DNA from: Cristatella mucedo | Taxonomy: Eukaryota > Bryozoa > Phylactolaemata > Cristatellidae | Reading direction: 5' to 3' | DNA: 64,000 nucleotides | Assembly (NCBI GenBank): GCA_009760855.2 | Contig: WPIO01000080.1 | Location: 615,001 to 679,000, forward strand | Part shown: positions 10,048 through 22,580 of the stretch, in pieces | Numbering within the stretch: the first letter of the stretch is position 1 | Layout of the letters: every line of letters starts with the position of its first letter | Notes under the pieces: model-generated | What the model was told of the DNA's origin: nothing | Databases searched by the model: none | The model's input: the letters and a program-made list of their open reading frames with translations, nothing else | Position numbers and translations under genes: made by a program

Positions 10048-10670
10048 TGTAGGTACGTAGATTCCGGCTACTGACAATTCTGACAGGGTAATGCAGTAAC
10101 ATGGACACTGACTCGGATTAGATGAAATGAACTACTGCAGCTAACAGATGCTCAATCTTACTTTTTTCAAAAGTATATTTTCAATGCTGAGAATCATTTA
10201 CTGATTTTTAATTTTTCTTTCTCGCGGCACTCATAGTGTGCGGCTCAGCAAAACTTTCATCGATTTCCTTTTGTAATTTGATGATACGCAGGCCTGAACG
10301 ATTCCTCAGCTAACCAGCTCGTGAGCAGATGTAGGATTAATACCTGGATCAATCGATGCACAGCCCTGATTCGCCTCGTATTAATCGTCGGGGTCGGCCG
10401 GTGCACAGCGTGGTCGAGCAATGGAACTCAAGTAAGTAAGAGAGTCGAGCTGTAGTACATAGCTTCGCGTGTGTTCTAATTCGTCATCGGCTTACTTCTG
10501 TTTGTGCGCGAACCAAACGACCCCTCTGACTATCAGTGGTCGCCGGCCATTGTACCAATGTCACGTGCCGAGTTATTTCGGGTGTCAATGAAAGCAGGCA
10601 TAGACAGCTAAAAACAAGCTGTTTGATCTTGCCGGAGCTGGAAGTTAAACTCTTACAATCCCTTACTATT

Positions 10671-10850
10671 GGTGAGCCTTTATGGCTCACTGGGTAAGGT
10701 GAGGCTTTTCACGACCTTGGTTCCGAGGTCGTGGGTTCGAATCTTTCGGTAGGCAATCCTTTATCGTCGCCGCAAGCCGTGGTGACAGTCGTAAAGGCTC
10801 TTCTGTCGTTGTACAAACAGAGTTAAGGCAGCTAATATTTATTTATTTAT
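10671..10850 (+). mobile_element. tRNA-derived SINE, family S1
   Basis: A box TGGCTCACTGGGTAAGG and B box GGTTCGAATC (RNA polymerase III promoter), then a tRNA-unrelated body ending AAGGCTCTTCTGTCG...CAGCTAATATT and a TTTA-rich tail. Other copies are at 15142, 16666, 39450, 47634, 49682 and 61503. Confidence 0.8.
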
Positions 10851-11224
10851 TTTATTTATCCCGAAAACAGTTTTCGCCGGCAAGTTTAGCTTTAGCTGAC
10901 TATCTCATGCTGAAACCTGTAATTTCTTTATCCCATGTGGTTTGTGCAAATCGGCTTTGAAGATCTGATAAAGAAGAAAAGTAATTATTGTATACTGAAA
11001 ATAAAAGCACGAGCTTAACAGCTGCGTGATTTGAAATATAGGAGCCAATAATAGAATGCTCACAGAATAAACAAAGAATCATAGAATATTATCACAATAT
11101 AGCTAAATCTGTATCTGTGTATATACAATTCTCTAGCCTAATATTCATGTTATGCGCAGAGTCATGTTAAGGCCAGCATGCACAAGCATACGAGAAAATA
11201 GCGACATTAATTAAAGGGATCACT

Positions 11225-12250
11225 TTATAGTAACAATAATAATACCCTTGTATAGCGCCCTCAGAGAGGCGACTCTCAATCCAGGCATTTCACAGGCCCA
11301 GTAGAGGACGTGTTACCATCAGCAAGTAGAGGGGACAATTGAAGCATGTACGTGCATAATGACTTACAATCAATCATGTACCCACAGGAAGAACGAAAAG
11401 CCATGCCTCTAAACCTTAACACGACCAAAGAAAAAACATAAAAAAACACTCCAGCAGCTTATCCGGGTGGGATCAAGAAATTACATTGCCATCGCAGGTT
11501 GCGAGAGAAACTAGTCGTAAGCGAGCTACTTTTCGAGGCCGGGAGCCTTGAATCGAAACGACAGTAGGAATATAGACAGAATATCAGAAATGCATAAGCT
11601 ATTGTGGCTGCGGCTTTCGCTCTGCCTAACGTAATCCCTGGGATATGGCTCTTCTTTATTACTTTTCCTTATTATTATTCATTAATCTGTTTTATTCTTA
11701 TCGGTAATTACTCTTCATCTGAATGCAAGTCCAGTGTAAAAATATTGCGGGTATGGGCTCAGCCAGTCACAAGACATTGTGGCCTGGCATGTAGAGTATT
11801 CACCTTGGTGATGCTAGATAAACTTATTCTAGAGTCGTGCCATTTATCTTCAGGGTGACAATAGGCTTGCCCAAATCTAATAATAATAAAAATTGTATCT
11901 TACTTATGCATCGGGAAGTTAGCAATCTTCCGACTGCCAATGTCGTCACAATCATAGTTAGGTGAATCAGGACCAACAGTTAGACTAGTTGAAGGATCTG
12001 AGCAGTCATCGGCGTAGAAATGAAAGCCGAGATGGCGAGAATTGGTGACAATTTAGGCCAGAAAAAGAGCACAGATGAAGAAAGGAAAAAAGCCTAAAAA
12101 GAATGCTTTGAGGGCTACGCGCATGGTCGACATCGACGTACATCCGCTTTCTCACGTGGCTCAGACTTGTGGCCGAGTTTAGAATAGAGATTCTGGCATA
12201 GACATGATGTTGGCTGCTTCGCACGAGCCGTACAGTGCTGAGAGCCACGG
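11225..12250 (-). mobile_element. LINE remnant inside the duplicated module
   Basis: On the minus strand, 11990-12030 reads GFHFYADDCSD, the reverse-transcriptase active-site motif FYADD. The plus-strand left end (AATAATAATACCCTTGTATAGCGCCCTCAGAG) is the complement of a LINE/SINE 3' tail. The reading frame is broken in between. Confidence 0.5.
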
Positions 12251-12415
12251 TTCGGCTAGGAGTATCACTAACATTTTAGGGCAATACAATCAGATAAGAA
12301 AATCTTATGGTCATTCGTCCACAAATTCTCTTGACCGGCTGTCTAGGTGTGCAGTACAATAGCAATCGAGCGCAGGTACAACTGACCGCCTCCTGAGAAA
12401 GAAGCCTGCCGGCCC

Positions 12416-12458
12416 AGGCTGCGCGCGCAGCCTGCGCGCGCAGCCTGCGCGCGCGCGT
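12416..12458. repeat. GCGCGCAGCCT tandem repeat
   Basis: Alternating GC blocks with AGCCT spacers, about four units. The same tract occurs in the second copy at ~18413-18460, followed by a short GACGCGCGTGGT insertion. Confidence 0.8.
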
Positions 12459-12944
12459 GGTGACTGGTGTCCGGTGTCCGGCACCCCGGTGGCTGGTGTT
12501 TTATGTTTTCACTGGCGAAACTATAGCCACTAATGCGACGAAGCCCTATCCTGGCACAACTTCGGAACAATAGAATCATGAAACTAAAAACAGCAGACTC
12601 GTATGCGCACATTTCCGTAGACATCATGTGAATAACCTGCTATCGCTGCCTGCACAGCGGCCTTCGTGGGCTTGGTAGCTGACGCCCGTCGTCCGGCACC
12701 CGCCGGCTCCGGCTGAGGCTTGTATTCAGTCGCACCTGCAGCCAATAATGAAGGAGTGCCCTGTCCTGGCATTATACTGCCGTGATATCAGCATTCGCGT
12801 CCCAATAACATTCGAAATCTTAAATAACTGGCTTGTGTGTGGACACATCCGTGGACATGATGAGGATGAAATGTGGTGGCTTCCGCAAGGTGTCCGGCAC
12901 CTGCCTGTGGGGCGAGGCTAATCCCGTATCATAATACAAACGAT

Positions 12945-15120
12945 AAAAATAATAATGAACTTGATAAAGCACCCTCAGAGAACTCAATCTATTCTAGGCA
13001 CTATACATTTTTTGCAAAGGAAGCACGATCGAATGGTGATTGCAATCGTGCTTGATAAACACAACGAATAACATGGTTCAGGGTGACATGCACAGGATCG
13101 GCATACAAGTGTGGTAAGTGGTAGCTTGCAACAGTGTCAGAACACATAAGCACATAAAGCAAGTATCGCATGATGAAACTTAGTGCTGCTATGAATTATT
13201 GTTCGTAAGTTCTTCTGATATGTGGTTAAGTCAGGGGACGTTGTAAAGCAAGTCGTGAATGAGTTCCAGACTTTCGGAGCATAAGTACTAAATCCACCGT
13301 CTCCGTAATGATTCAAGGTATGTACGAGGTATAGGTAAACAGTTAGATTCTGAAAAGCGAGTAATACGATGCACGGCCATGTGGGTAATAGATTTGATAG
13401 GTTAGCTGCAACCAAAGAATACACGGATCTAAAAGTGAGCGACAAAACCCCTGAAGTCGATCTGTTGCTTGACTGGTAGCCAGTGCAGGTCAGCTAGTAG
13501 TGGTGTTAAGTGTTAACTGCCACGCATACGACAGACAAGGCTAGCTGCAAAGTTTCGCACCAGCTGTACATACCTCATTGCACCTGTCGGCAGGCAAGTA
13601 AACAGTGACTTACAGAAGGCAAGACTGGATGCCACAAATGCATGGACCAACTTAGACTTGGTCCTCTCATCTAAAGAAACCCAATTTTCACCGATGCTTT
13701 GTAGCTGAAAGTAGGCAGACTGTATTATGTAGCTGATGTGTTCGTCACACGAAAAGTCACTTTGGAACATTAAACCTGGGTTGAACCGATTTCAAGAGCA
13801 GGCCATTCCAATTTCTGAATCACACTTTGTTTGGTCATATCTACTAATCTAGTTTTATCATCATTTAATCATAAAATGTGCTGTTATCTATGTGCGGATG
13901 TCAACAATACATGCAGCCAGGGAGTTGAGAGAATTTAATGTGCTCGCATGCTGGGAGCCATCAATGAAAAGGTGGAACTGAGAGTGTCATCCGCATAGAA
14001 GTAAAAACCTAGATTTGGCTTGGCCGTCACTTCAGCAAGACGAAGAGTAAAAGCAGTGAACAGATTCAGACCTATCATGTATCCCTGAGGTTTCTCCTAT
14101 TTCAGAACTTTCTCGGATGATCTTTGTCCGATCACAGCAATTCTTGGGACTCTCTTACTGAGATAGGTCCTCCTAAATTTCTATTCATCGCCAGAAATGC
14201 CCAGGCGAGATGAGAGTTGCTCAAGAAGAACTTTTTAATCGACAGCATCAAAAGCTCCTGAAAGATCGAGAAAAATCAGCACTGATACCCTACCCACGTC
14301 TGCATTTCTATGTAGGTCGTACTACATCCGAAGCACTGCTGATTCCTTGGAGTGTTTAAGGCTATATTCAGTCTTGAAATTACTGGCAAATTTTGAAGTT
14401 TAAATATATGAGTTTAGCCGGTCCGCCACGACTTGTACTTTTCTCTTCTATAGAAGCAAGTAGAACAAAGATAAAGCGTTAGTTGCTCAAGTTCTCTTGA
14501 TCTAGTGTCACCTTTTTAAGAAGTGGCCTGACTACAGCTGTTGTGAAAGGTGCTGTGGCATGACTTCAGGAAAAAGACATGTTATAATTATTAGTTATTA
14601 GAGGCAGCAGCGGATGCAGGTAGCGTAGGAGCACAAATGTGGGAATAGGGTCCAAAGCACTTGACTTTTGTATATGGATGTGAATTTTTCAAAAAGATCA
14701 CTACTGACCTGCTTAAAAGTAGACGTTAAGATGCTGCACGTAATTAAGGGACAGCATTCTAGTGAGGATACTGCCATCATCAGGTAAGGAGCTAATGTGG
14801 CAGCATTGAGGAGATGGTTGATCATAACCATCAATAGTTCTGGATTGTGTAGCGATGATTCAACTATATTATGGTGAAGCTAGCCTTGGCCTTACCTAAG
14901 ATCGATTGGGAAGATCTACAGTAGTCCTAGTATGCCTGACGATGAACAGTGAGCCCTGATCTTTTGAATTCTTTCTCAAGCTTTCTCTTAGTAGACCAAG
15001 CCAGTTTAATGTCTGTAGTAAACCGCAGGCCTTCTGGTTGACGGAACACAGTGAGCTTGAGGAGTGATGCAAACTCGACGAGCGCGTCAGCTAGGGACGT
15101 GTTATGGCTACAAATCAACG
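12945..15120 (-). mobile_element. LINE family A (CR1/L2-like), antisense, decayed
   Basis: Read on the minus strand from right to left: N-terminal RT region (15118-14927 and 14834-14598), the RT motif LDLSGAFDAVD near 14230 with a following stop, FYFYADD near 14000, then FQSDFSCDEHISY (13770) and the C-terminal block YAPKVWNSF (13280). The 3' hairpin tail is at ~12960-13020. Several stops and frame shifts make it inactive. Confidence 0.8.
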
Positions 15121-15141
15121 ATGACAGATCGGAGCAGGACT

Positions 15142-15310
15142 GGTGAGCCGTGATGGCACACTAGGTGGGCGGTTGCTTTCACGACCTTGGTCCCGCGGTC
15201 GTGGGTTCGACTCCTACGGTGCGCGATTCTTTATCGGCACTGCAAGCGGTGATGATAGGCATAAAGGCTCTTCTGTCGCTATACAAAAGAGGCTGTTTAA
15301 CTAGCTAGGA
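15142..15310 (+). mobile_element. tRNA-derived SINE, family S1
   Basis: GGTGAGCCGTGATGGCACAC...GGTCGTGGGTTCGACTCC, then the family body ending AAAGGCTCTTCTGTCGCTAT and AAGAGGCTGTTTAACTAGCT. Confidence 0.8.
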
Positions 15311-16634
15311 CTTTAAGCAGCGGAGGGTGGAAGATATTCTCACACGGACAGCAATGCTGCCAATAGTATTAGGGTTCTACGTTTCAGAGGTGATTTTACA
15401 GGAATTACCACAGCGTGAGGGCTCTAACCCGACATCATTCCGGCCTACCCAGCACAATAGCATCCGAAAGCATAAAAGAGCAGATTCGTAAGTGTATCCA
15501 CCCGCTTCCTTTGTAGCAAATTCAAACTGCCTAGACAGAGATTGGGTTCCCTAAAGGGCGAAAAAGCATATTATTCTCCGTAGCCTCGAAACGTTTTGAC
15601 CACCGTCGGCACCTTAAGCAGATATGCTTTATTTATCTCTTTAGCTTATTGCAAATCTAGTGATGCATCGAAATTATAAAGTTTGCTCGTAGCGTGTGGA
15701 CAACTCCGCCATTGGGCTTGGCCTAGAAAAGGAGCAAGAGGTTTCCTTCCTCCGACAGCCACGGCTGGTTCGATCAGATTTACGATAGGCTCGATATCGG
15801 AGGTGATCGGCAGGTCCGCAGTGGCGTGACCAGACAGGTTGGAGGATAAGAAGGAAAAACTACAATCGATTAGGACACGGAGACTCTGTTACATTCAGCG
15901 TTCGCCCGCCAAGGGTCGCTGCAAGAGAAAGATAGCCAAGGTCTGATGCTGCAAAGAGCACTCTGGGAGCAAGTAGCAACTGTAGTCTCCTATCTGTGGT
16001 GGGTCAGTCGGTCTGCAATGTCAGACCGAGCTCATGCTCGCGAGCAGCTTATTGAAGCGAGTCACGGTGGGACACTCCGATAGCTCGGGCTACAGCGGCA
16101 ACAACCATCCCCGATTGCTCTCGCGACGGCATACACAACTCCGACCTCTTCGATTGCAGCGACTGCAGCTTTTACTTTGTATACCACCACTTTTACACCG
16201 CTGCCGGAGTGAAATATTGATTAAGAAATTGAGCCGCGTACGCTCAATGCAAACAGGATTCAAGCTGGCACTGAGGTTCTAAGGAAGAAGGAGGCAGCTG
16301 AGTTAGGGACGGACGGGGGCGGCAGCGGTGCTGGTGCCGACGTTTGCAAGCAGCTGCTTTATTATGTTATTTAAAAATCCAATTGACCTCACTTTTTGTG
16401 GAGTATTCACTTGGCCGCTTGATTTTGAATTGCTTCATTTTGATTTTGTCATTTCATCCACCATCTCTGCCAGAGTGTTGTAACTTCGCAGTGGCTTCGG
16501 GCTGACTAAACGAACGACGCAGCTTTTTGACGAAGGAAGAGTGCCCAAGTGCCACGACTACATTTCTCCTGTTGAGCAAAGACTGCCAGCTGAGCTAATA
16601 CGCCATCGATTGTTTGTTGAGCCAGCGCCAGCGC
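15311..16634. other. Spacer between duplicated modules
   Basis: Unique sequence in this window. No gene, splice-consistent exon or known repeat recognised. Confidence 0.4.
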
Positions 16635-19164
16635 GGAAGTTAAACTCTTACAATCCCTTACTATTGGTGAGCCGTTATGGCTCACTGGGTAAGGTGAGGC
16701 TTTTCACGACCTTGGTTCCGAGGTCGTGGGTTCGAATCTTTCGGTAGGCAATCCTTTATCGTCGCTGCAAGCCATGGTGACAGTCGTAAAGGCTCTTCTG
16801 TCGTTGTACAAACAGAGTTAAAGCAGCTAATATTTATTTATTTATTTTATTTATCCCGAAAACAGTTTTCGCCGGCAAGTTTAGCTTTAGCTGACTATCT
16901 CATGCTGAATCCTGTAATTTCTTTATCCCATGTGGTTTGTGCAAATCGGCCTTGAAGATCTGATAAAGAAGAAAAGTAATTATTGTATACTGAAAATAAA
17001 AGCACGAGCTTAACAGCTGCGTGATTTGAAATATAGGAGCCAATAATAGAATGCTCACAGAATAAACAAAGAATCATAGAATATTATCACAATATAGCTA
17101 AATCTGTATCTGTGTATATACAATTCTCTAGCCTAATATTCATGTTATGCGCAGAGTCATGTTAAGGCCAGCATGCACAAGCATACGAGAAAATAGCGAC
17201 ATTAATTAAAGGGATCACTTTATAGTAACAATAATAATACCCTTGTATAGCGCCCTCAGAGAGGCGACTCTCAATCCAGGCATTTCACAGGCCCAGTAGA
17301 GGACGTGTTACCATCAGCAAGTAGAGGGGACAATTGAAGCATGTACGTGCATAATGACTTACAATCAATCATGTACCCACAGGAAGAACGAAAAAGCCAT
17401 GCCTCTAAACCTTAACACGACCAAAGAAAAAACATAAAAAAACACTCCAGCAGCTTATCCGGGTGGGATCAAGAAATTACATTGCCATCGCAGGTTGCGA
17501 GAGAAACTAGTCGTAAGCGAGCTACTTTTCGAGGCCGGGAGCCTTGAATCGAAACGACAGTAGGAATATAGACAGAATATCAGAAATGCATAAGCTATTG
17601 TGGCTGCGGCTTTCGCTCTGCCTAACGTAATCCCTGGGATATGGCTCTTCTTTATTACTTTTCCTTATTATTATTCATTAATCTGTTTTTTATTCTTATC
17701 GGTAATTACTCTTCATCTGAATGCAAGTCCAGTGTAAAAATATTGCGGGTATGGGCTCAGCCAGTCACAAGACATTGTGGCCTGGCATGTAGAGTATTCA
17801 CCTTGGTGATGCTAGATAAACTTATTCTAGAGTCGTGCCATTTATCTTCAGGGTGACAATAGGCTTGCCCAAATCTAATAATAATAAAAATTGTATCTTA
17901 CTTATGCATCGGGAAGTTAGCAATCTTCCGACTGCCAATGTCGTCACAATCATAGTTAGGTGAATCAGGACCAACAGTTAGACTAGTTGAAGGATCTGAG
18001 CAGTCATCGGCGTAGAAATGAAAGCCGAGATGGCGAGAATTGGTGACAATTTAGGCCAGAAAAAGAGCACAGATGAAGAAAGGAAAAAAGCCTAAAAAGA
18101 ATGCTTTGAGGGCTACGCGCATGGTCGACATCGACGTACATCCGCTTTCTCACGTGGCTCAGACTTGTGGCCGAGTTTAGAATAGAGATTCTGGCATAGA
18201 CATGATGTTGGCTGCTTCGCACGAGCCGTACAGTGCTGAGAGCCACGGTTCGGCTAGGAGTATCACTAACATTTTAGGGCAATACAATCAGATAAGAAAA
18301 TCTTATGGTCATTCGTCCACAAATTCTCTTGACCGGCTGTCTAGGTGTGCAGTACAATAGCAATCGAGCGCAGGTACAACTGACCGCCTCCTGAGAAAGA
18401 AGCCTGCCGGCCCAGGCTGCGCGCGCAGCCTGCGCGCGCAGCCTGCGCGCGCGCGTGGTGACGCGCGTGGTGACTGTCCGGTGTCCGGCACCCCGGTGGC
18501 TGGTGTTTTATGTTTTCACTGGCGAAACTATAGCCACTAATGCGACGAAGCCCTATCCTGGCACAACTTCGGAACAATAGAATCATGAAACTAAAAACAG
18601 CAGACTCGTATGCGCACATTTCCGTAGACATCATGTGAATAACCTGCTATCGCTGCCTGCACAGCGGCCTTCGTGGGCTTGGTAGCTGACGCCCGTCGTC
18701 CGGCACCCGCCGGCTCCGGCTGAGGCTTGTATTCAGTCGCACCTGCAGCCAATAATGAAGGAGTGCCCTGTCCTGGCATTATACTGCCGTGATATCAGCA
18801 TTCGCGTCCCAATAACATTCGAAATCTTAAATAACTGGCTTGTGTGTGGACACATCCGTGGACATGATGAGGATGAAATGTGGTGGCTTCCCCAAGGTGT
18901 CCGGCACCTTCCTGTGGGGCGAGGCTAATCCCGTATCATAATACAAACGATAATAATAATAATGAACTTGATAAAGCACCCTGAGAGAACTCAATCTATT
19001 CTAGGCACTATACATTTTTTGCAAAGGAAGCACGATCGAATGGTGATTGCAATCGTGCTTGATAAACACAACGAATAACATGGTTCAGGGTGACATGCAC
19101 AGGATCGGCATACAAGTGTGGTAAGTGGTAGCTTGCAACAGTGTCAGCACACATAAGCACATAA
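16635..19164. repeat. 2.5-kb duplicated module, copy 2
   Basis: Copy of 10640-13157, offset ~6.0 kb, same orientation, very few differences. Its right edge again falls inside an antisense LINE family A. The LINE sequence beyond the edge is clearly more diverged from that next to copy 1 and resumes ~740 bases further into the element. Confidence 0.92.
16666..16845 (+). mobile_element. tRNA-derived SINE, family S1 (within module copy 2)
   Basis: Duplicate of the SINE at 10671-10850 with only a few changes, including GAGCCG in place of GAGCCT. Confidence 0.8.
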
Positions 19165-20035
19165 TGTCAGATGTCGATGTCGACAATACATGCAGCCAGG
19201 GAGTTGAGAGAATTTGACGTGCTTGCTCTCTGGGAGCCATCAATGATTAGGTAGAACTGAGAGTGTCATCCGTATAGAAGTGAAAACCTTGTTTTTGCTT
19301 AGCCGTCACTTCAGCAAGACGAAGCGTAAAAGCAGTGAAAAGAATCAGACCTATCACATATCCCTGAGGTTTCTCCTATTTCAGAAATTTCCCGGATGAT
19401 CTTTGTCTGATCACAGCAATTCTTTTGACTCTCTCACTGAGATAGGTCCTCCTAAGTTTCTATTCATCGCCAGTAATGCCCAGGCGAGATCAGAGGTGCT
19501 CAAGAAGAACTTTTTAATCGACAGCATCAAAAGCTCCCGAAAGATTGATAAAAATCAGCAATGATACTCTACCCACGTCTTCATTTCTGTGTAGGTCGTA
19601 CTACACCCGAAGCTATCCTGACTCTGTGGAGTGTGTAGTGCTATATTCAGTCTTGAAATTACTGGCAAATTTTGAAGTTTAAATATATGAGTTTAGCCGG
19701 TCCGCCACGACTCTTTTCTTTCTCTCCTATAGAAGCAAGTAGATCAGAGATAAAGCGTTAGTTGCTCAAGTCCTCTTGATCTAGTGTCACTTTCTCATGA
19801 AGTGGCCTGACTACAGCACTTGTGATAGCTGCTGGGGCATGACTTGAGGCAAGTGACATGTTAATACAGTTAGTTATGAGAGGCTGCAGAGGATCTAGGC
19901 AACGTAGGAGCACAACAGTGGAAATAGGGTCAAAAGGACTAGTCTTTTTATAGGGATGAGAATTTCTAGAAAAGATCAGACTTGCTCAAATTTAGACGTC
20001 GAGATTTTGCGAGGATTTGAGGGACGGCATTCTGT
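18955..20035 (-). mobile_element. LINE family A, antisense, decayed
   Basis: 3' tail at 18960-19020, then from 19165 RT sequence homologous to 13895-14760 (shared ACATGCAGCCAGGGAGTTGAG, TATCCCTGAGGTTTCTCC). It stops abruptly at GGACGGCATTCT, where GC-rich DNA begins. Confidence 0.75.
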
Positions 20036-22135
20036 AACGCCGACGACTCACCGGGTAGGCTCGACCTGCCGTTTACCTAGCGGCTTAGCCTTGCGCCTAC
20101 TACCGTTCGATGCGTACCCACGCGCAATAAGCTGGCCGCCACGAAACGAGCGTTTCTGGCGCTGCTACAGGTTGCTGCAAGCGGCTACAGGCGCTGTACT
20201 CGTAGTCGCGAATGCGCTCAATTGATACAAAGACGACACGGTGTTAGTTGGCCTGCTAAGCGGACCGGACTATTTTTGATTCGATGCTTGACCGTTGACG
20301 TTTCTGCGGCTTTGACCGTTGACGTTTTTGCGCTGTGGGTAGCTCGGCGCAGCGAGTGTGCGCAGCTACGGCCGCTGACTTCCCGACTACTGGCGTACTA
20401 CGCGTAGTGGTGGCGCCGCATGTCCGGATTCGTGCTGCGTTCACTCGAGTCCGTGTTCAATTCTGTCGTCCTTCCCCGCTGGAGCCCACTTCTACAGACC
20501 GCCGCCGCCGCGCGGCGCAGCCGTTACTTCAAGGCAAGGAAGGCGGAAGGAAGAAGCCGCTGGAGGAAGCCGCCGCTTCAGCTGGTCGCTTTTTCAACAT
20601 CGTCGCTGCCTGATACCGCCAGCCTCGGGAACCGCGGGAGCCAACATGGCGGCACCTTAATCTGTACCTCGCGGCGGGGGCTCGGCTAAACGTTTCACGC
20701 AACGCCGCTGCTCAATAGTTTATCCGGCGCGCTTATCAGCCAGAAGAGATAAGTACACCGCACCGGCTATTGTCTGCATCGGGCCGCAGTCGCCGAGACG
20801 TCGCACGACTACGAATCGATGCGATTACTTACGGCCGGTGGCCGTCGTGCGTCGTAAGATTTTTGCATTCAACCGCTTTCGTAGCGGCGGCGGCGGCGGG
20901 GGGTGGTCAGCTGGAAGCTGCCGCCCGCCCGCCCGCCGACCGCACGCAGCCCATCACGCCGCCGCCGCCGACGATCGCTCAGATAGCGTGTCCTTTACGA
21001 GTCACTCGCCGTCGGCCAATAAAACGGCGGCGCGCATCCGGCAGACATATTGGCATCTCGCGAAATCGTGCCGTTGGTGCGTCGGCCAAAGCAGAAGCAG
21101 TCGCGCACGCTGTTGACTAGACGCGTCACTTCGCCAGCAAAGGAAGCGGTAAGAGGCCGCCTCGCATGCGCGCAGAAACGTCCGGCAAGTGTTAGTGCTA
21201 GGCTCTGCGGGAGTCGAACGCCCTTTGACTAGCCATCCGCCGTCCCGGACGCTTCGACGGCGCGCAAGCGCGCGCTTTCTTGAGTGGCGACCACGCGGCA
21301 GTGGGTCGTGCGCGTCTGTCGGCGCTCGGGCCGGTCGGAGCCGCCTTTTCGCCGGTAGATCTTTTTTTTTGCCTACGATGCAATCGACAGCGGATCGGAA
21401 ACGATGCGCGGCCGAGCAGCGCGCGGTGGGCAATAGGATTCGGAGCGTTGCCGCCTAGTTCGCGGTGGCAGCGGAAGCCGCTAGGCTGCGCTCGGCTGCG
21501 TCTGAAGCACTGCGCTCTCCGGCTGCCGTCCGTCTGTCTGTCTGTCTGCGTGCGCCGGCCCACTGTCTCGGAAATTCGCCCCGATAAGCACCGGCGCGAG
21601 GTAGCGGGCGCGTCCACGCGTCCGGGGGACTCGCCAGGGCTTCGCAGCTGTCGGGGCTATTTCTATTTCGTGCGCCAGCAGAAGATCTGGATCCGAGCGG
21701 AAGCGTCGTCCAAAAAGCAAGTGCGTGCACTCTCTAGGACTAGGGCACTTTCTTGGACTCTCATTTTTTCTGCCGCCGTCTCGATCGTCATCGTCTCATC
21801 CGCCTTCGCCGTACGGGGCCGTGCGGCTCGAGCGATCTAGCCATCCCGCGTTGCGAGCGCGTGCGACCGCCTCCCGCCCAACCGCACGCTGCACTCCGCC
21901 CGCTGCCTGCCCGCATCCTTTCCCGTCGCTTCCTTCGTTAATTACCCGTCTTTCCTTCCCCGCTTCCTTCCTTCGCTTTCGCTCCTTTCTTCTCCTGTTG
22001 CCGCCGCCGCCTCAGCGGCAGCCCTCCCCGCTGCCTCGTAGTCCGTCGCCCGTTTCCTATGACGGACAGTTGAGACGCGAGATCTTCGCCAAGCGGCGGC
22101 GGCGGCGGCGGCAGTGGTAAATCGCAGCCCGCCGA
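20036..22135 (+). promoter_or_regulatory. CpG-rich upstream region of Runt-like gene 2
   Basis: Abrupt shift to CpG-rich DNA with a CCAAT motif at 21016-21020, poly-CGG stretches (20884-20900 and 22094-22112) and pyrimidine-rich DNA just 5' of the start codon. Long overlapping open frames on both strands here reflect GC bias. Promoter and 5'UTR are inferred from position. Confidence 0.45.
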
Positions 22136-22580
22136 ATGAATTGCAGCCATTTTTTAAGGATGAGCTTGACTTATGGAGGCGGCCGTTTTCCGGCGGCGGC
22201 GCAAGCCGACGCCAGAAGCGGCTCGGCTAATCTCTACTCGAGATCAGCAGCTCTCGGCCAGCAGCTACAGCATCAGCAGAGCTCTGCTGCCGAGCGAGCG
22301 TTGCCGAGCAACGTCAGCTGGAGACCGACAGACTGCCCGGTGGTTGAGTGCTCGCGTCTGCCCGGCTGGGTGCGCGCTGAGGCGCCGCTTACTACGGAGC
22401 CTCGCTTTCGCGTTCGCTTTCTGAGACCAGTGCCCAACGGCACGCTGGTGTCGCTGAAGCTGCGCCTCGTGCAACAGCACGGCGCCGGTGGCCGAGTCAA
22501 GGTGAAGAACGGCTGGACGGTCGTCAAAGAGCATGTTGCCACCTTTGGTGATCTCATCTTTCTCACGGACAGCGACGAAG
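22136..22580 (+). CDS. Runt-like gene 2, exon 1
   Basis: 148 codons plus one base. Starts at the ATG in GCCGAATGA, with a further in-frame ATG eight codons later. It has an Ala/Gln/Ser-rich N-terminus, then the Runt domain up to FLTDSDE. Donor GAAG|GTAGCG, phase 1, the same alignment column as in gene 1. Confidence 0.82.

Larger units (their letters stand above)
8817..10639. other. Non-coding stretch, mostly unrecognised
   Basis: AT-moderate sequence with no domain found apart from the short open stretch at 9006-9248. A (TACG)n tract occurs at 10023-10047. Confidence 0.4.
10640..13157. repeat. 2.5-kb duplicated module, copy 1
   Basis: Nearly identical to 16635-19164, differing in a few substitutions and small indels. 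It starts at GGAAGTTAAACTC and ends in GCACATAA within an antisense LINE family A tail. It contains a SINE (10671-10850), an antisense LINE remnant and GC-rich DNA around 12370-12760. Several minus-strand open stretches are shared by both copies (12343-12627, 12584-12772), but I recognise no product. Confidence 0.92.

Noticed and set aside
10700-10760. tRNA genes at the A/B boxes of the SINEs
   Set aside because: The sequences cannot fold into a complete cloverleaf with acceptor stem, recur in many copies, and are followed by a SINE body and A/T-rich tail.
20036-22135. Many 60-190-codon frames on both strands upstream of gene 2
   Set aside because: Overlapping Arg/Ala/Pro-rich frames in CpG-rich DNA, without domain or splice consistency.
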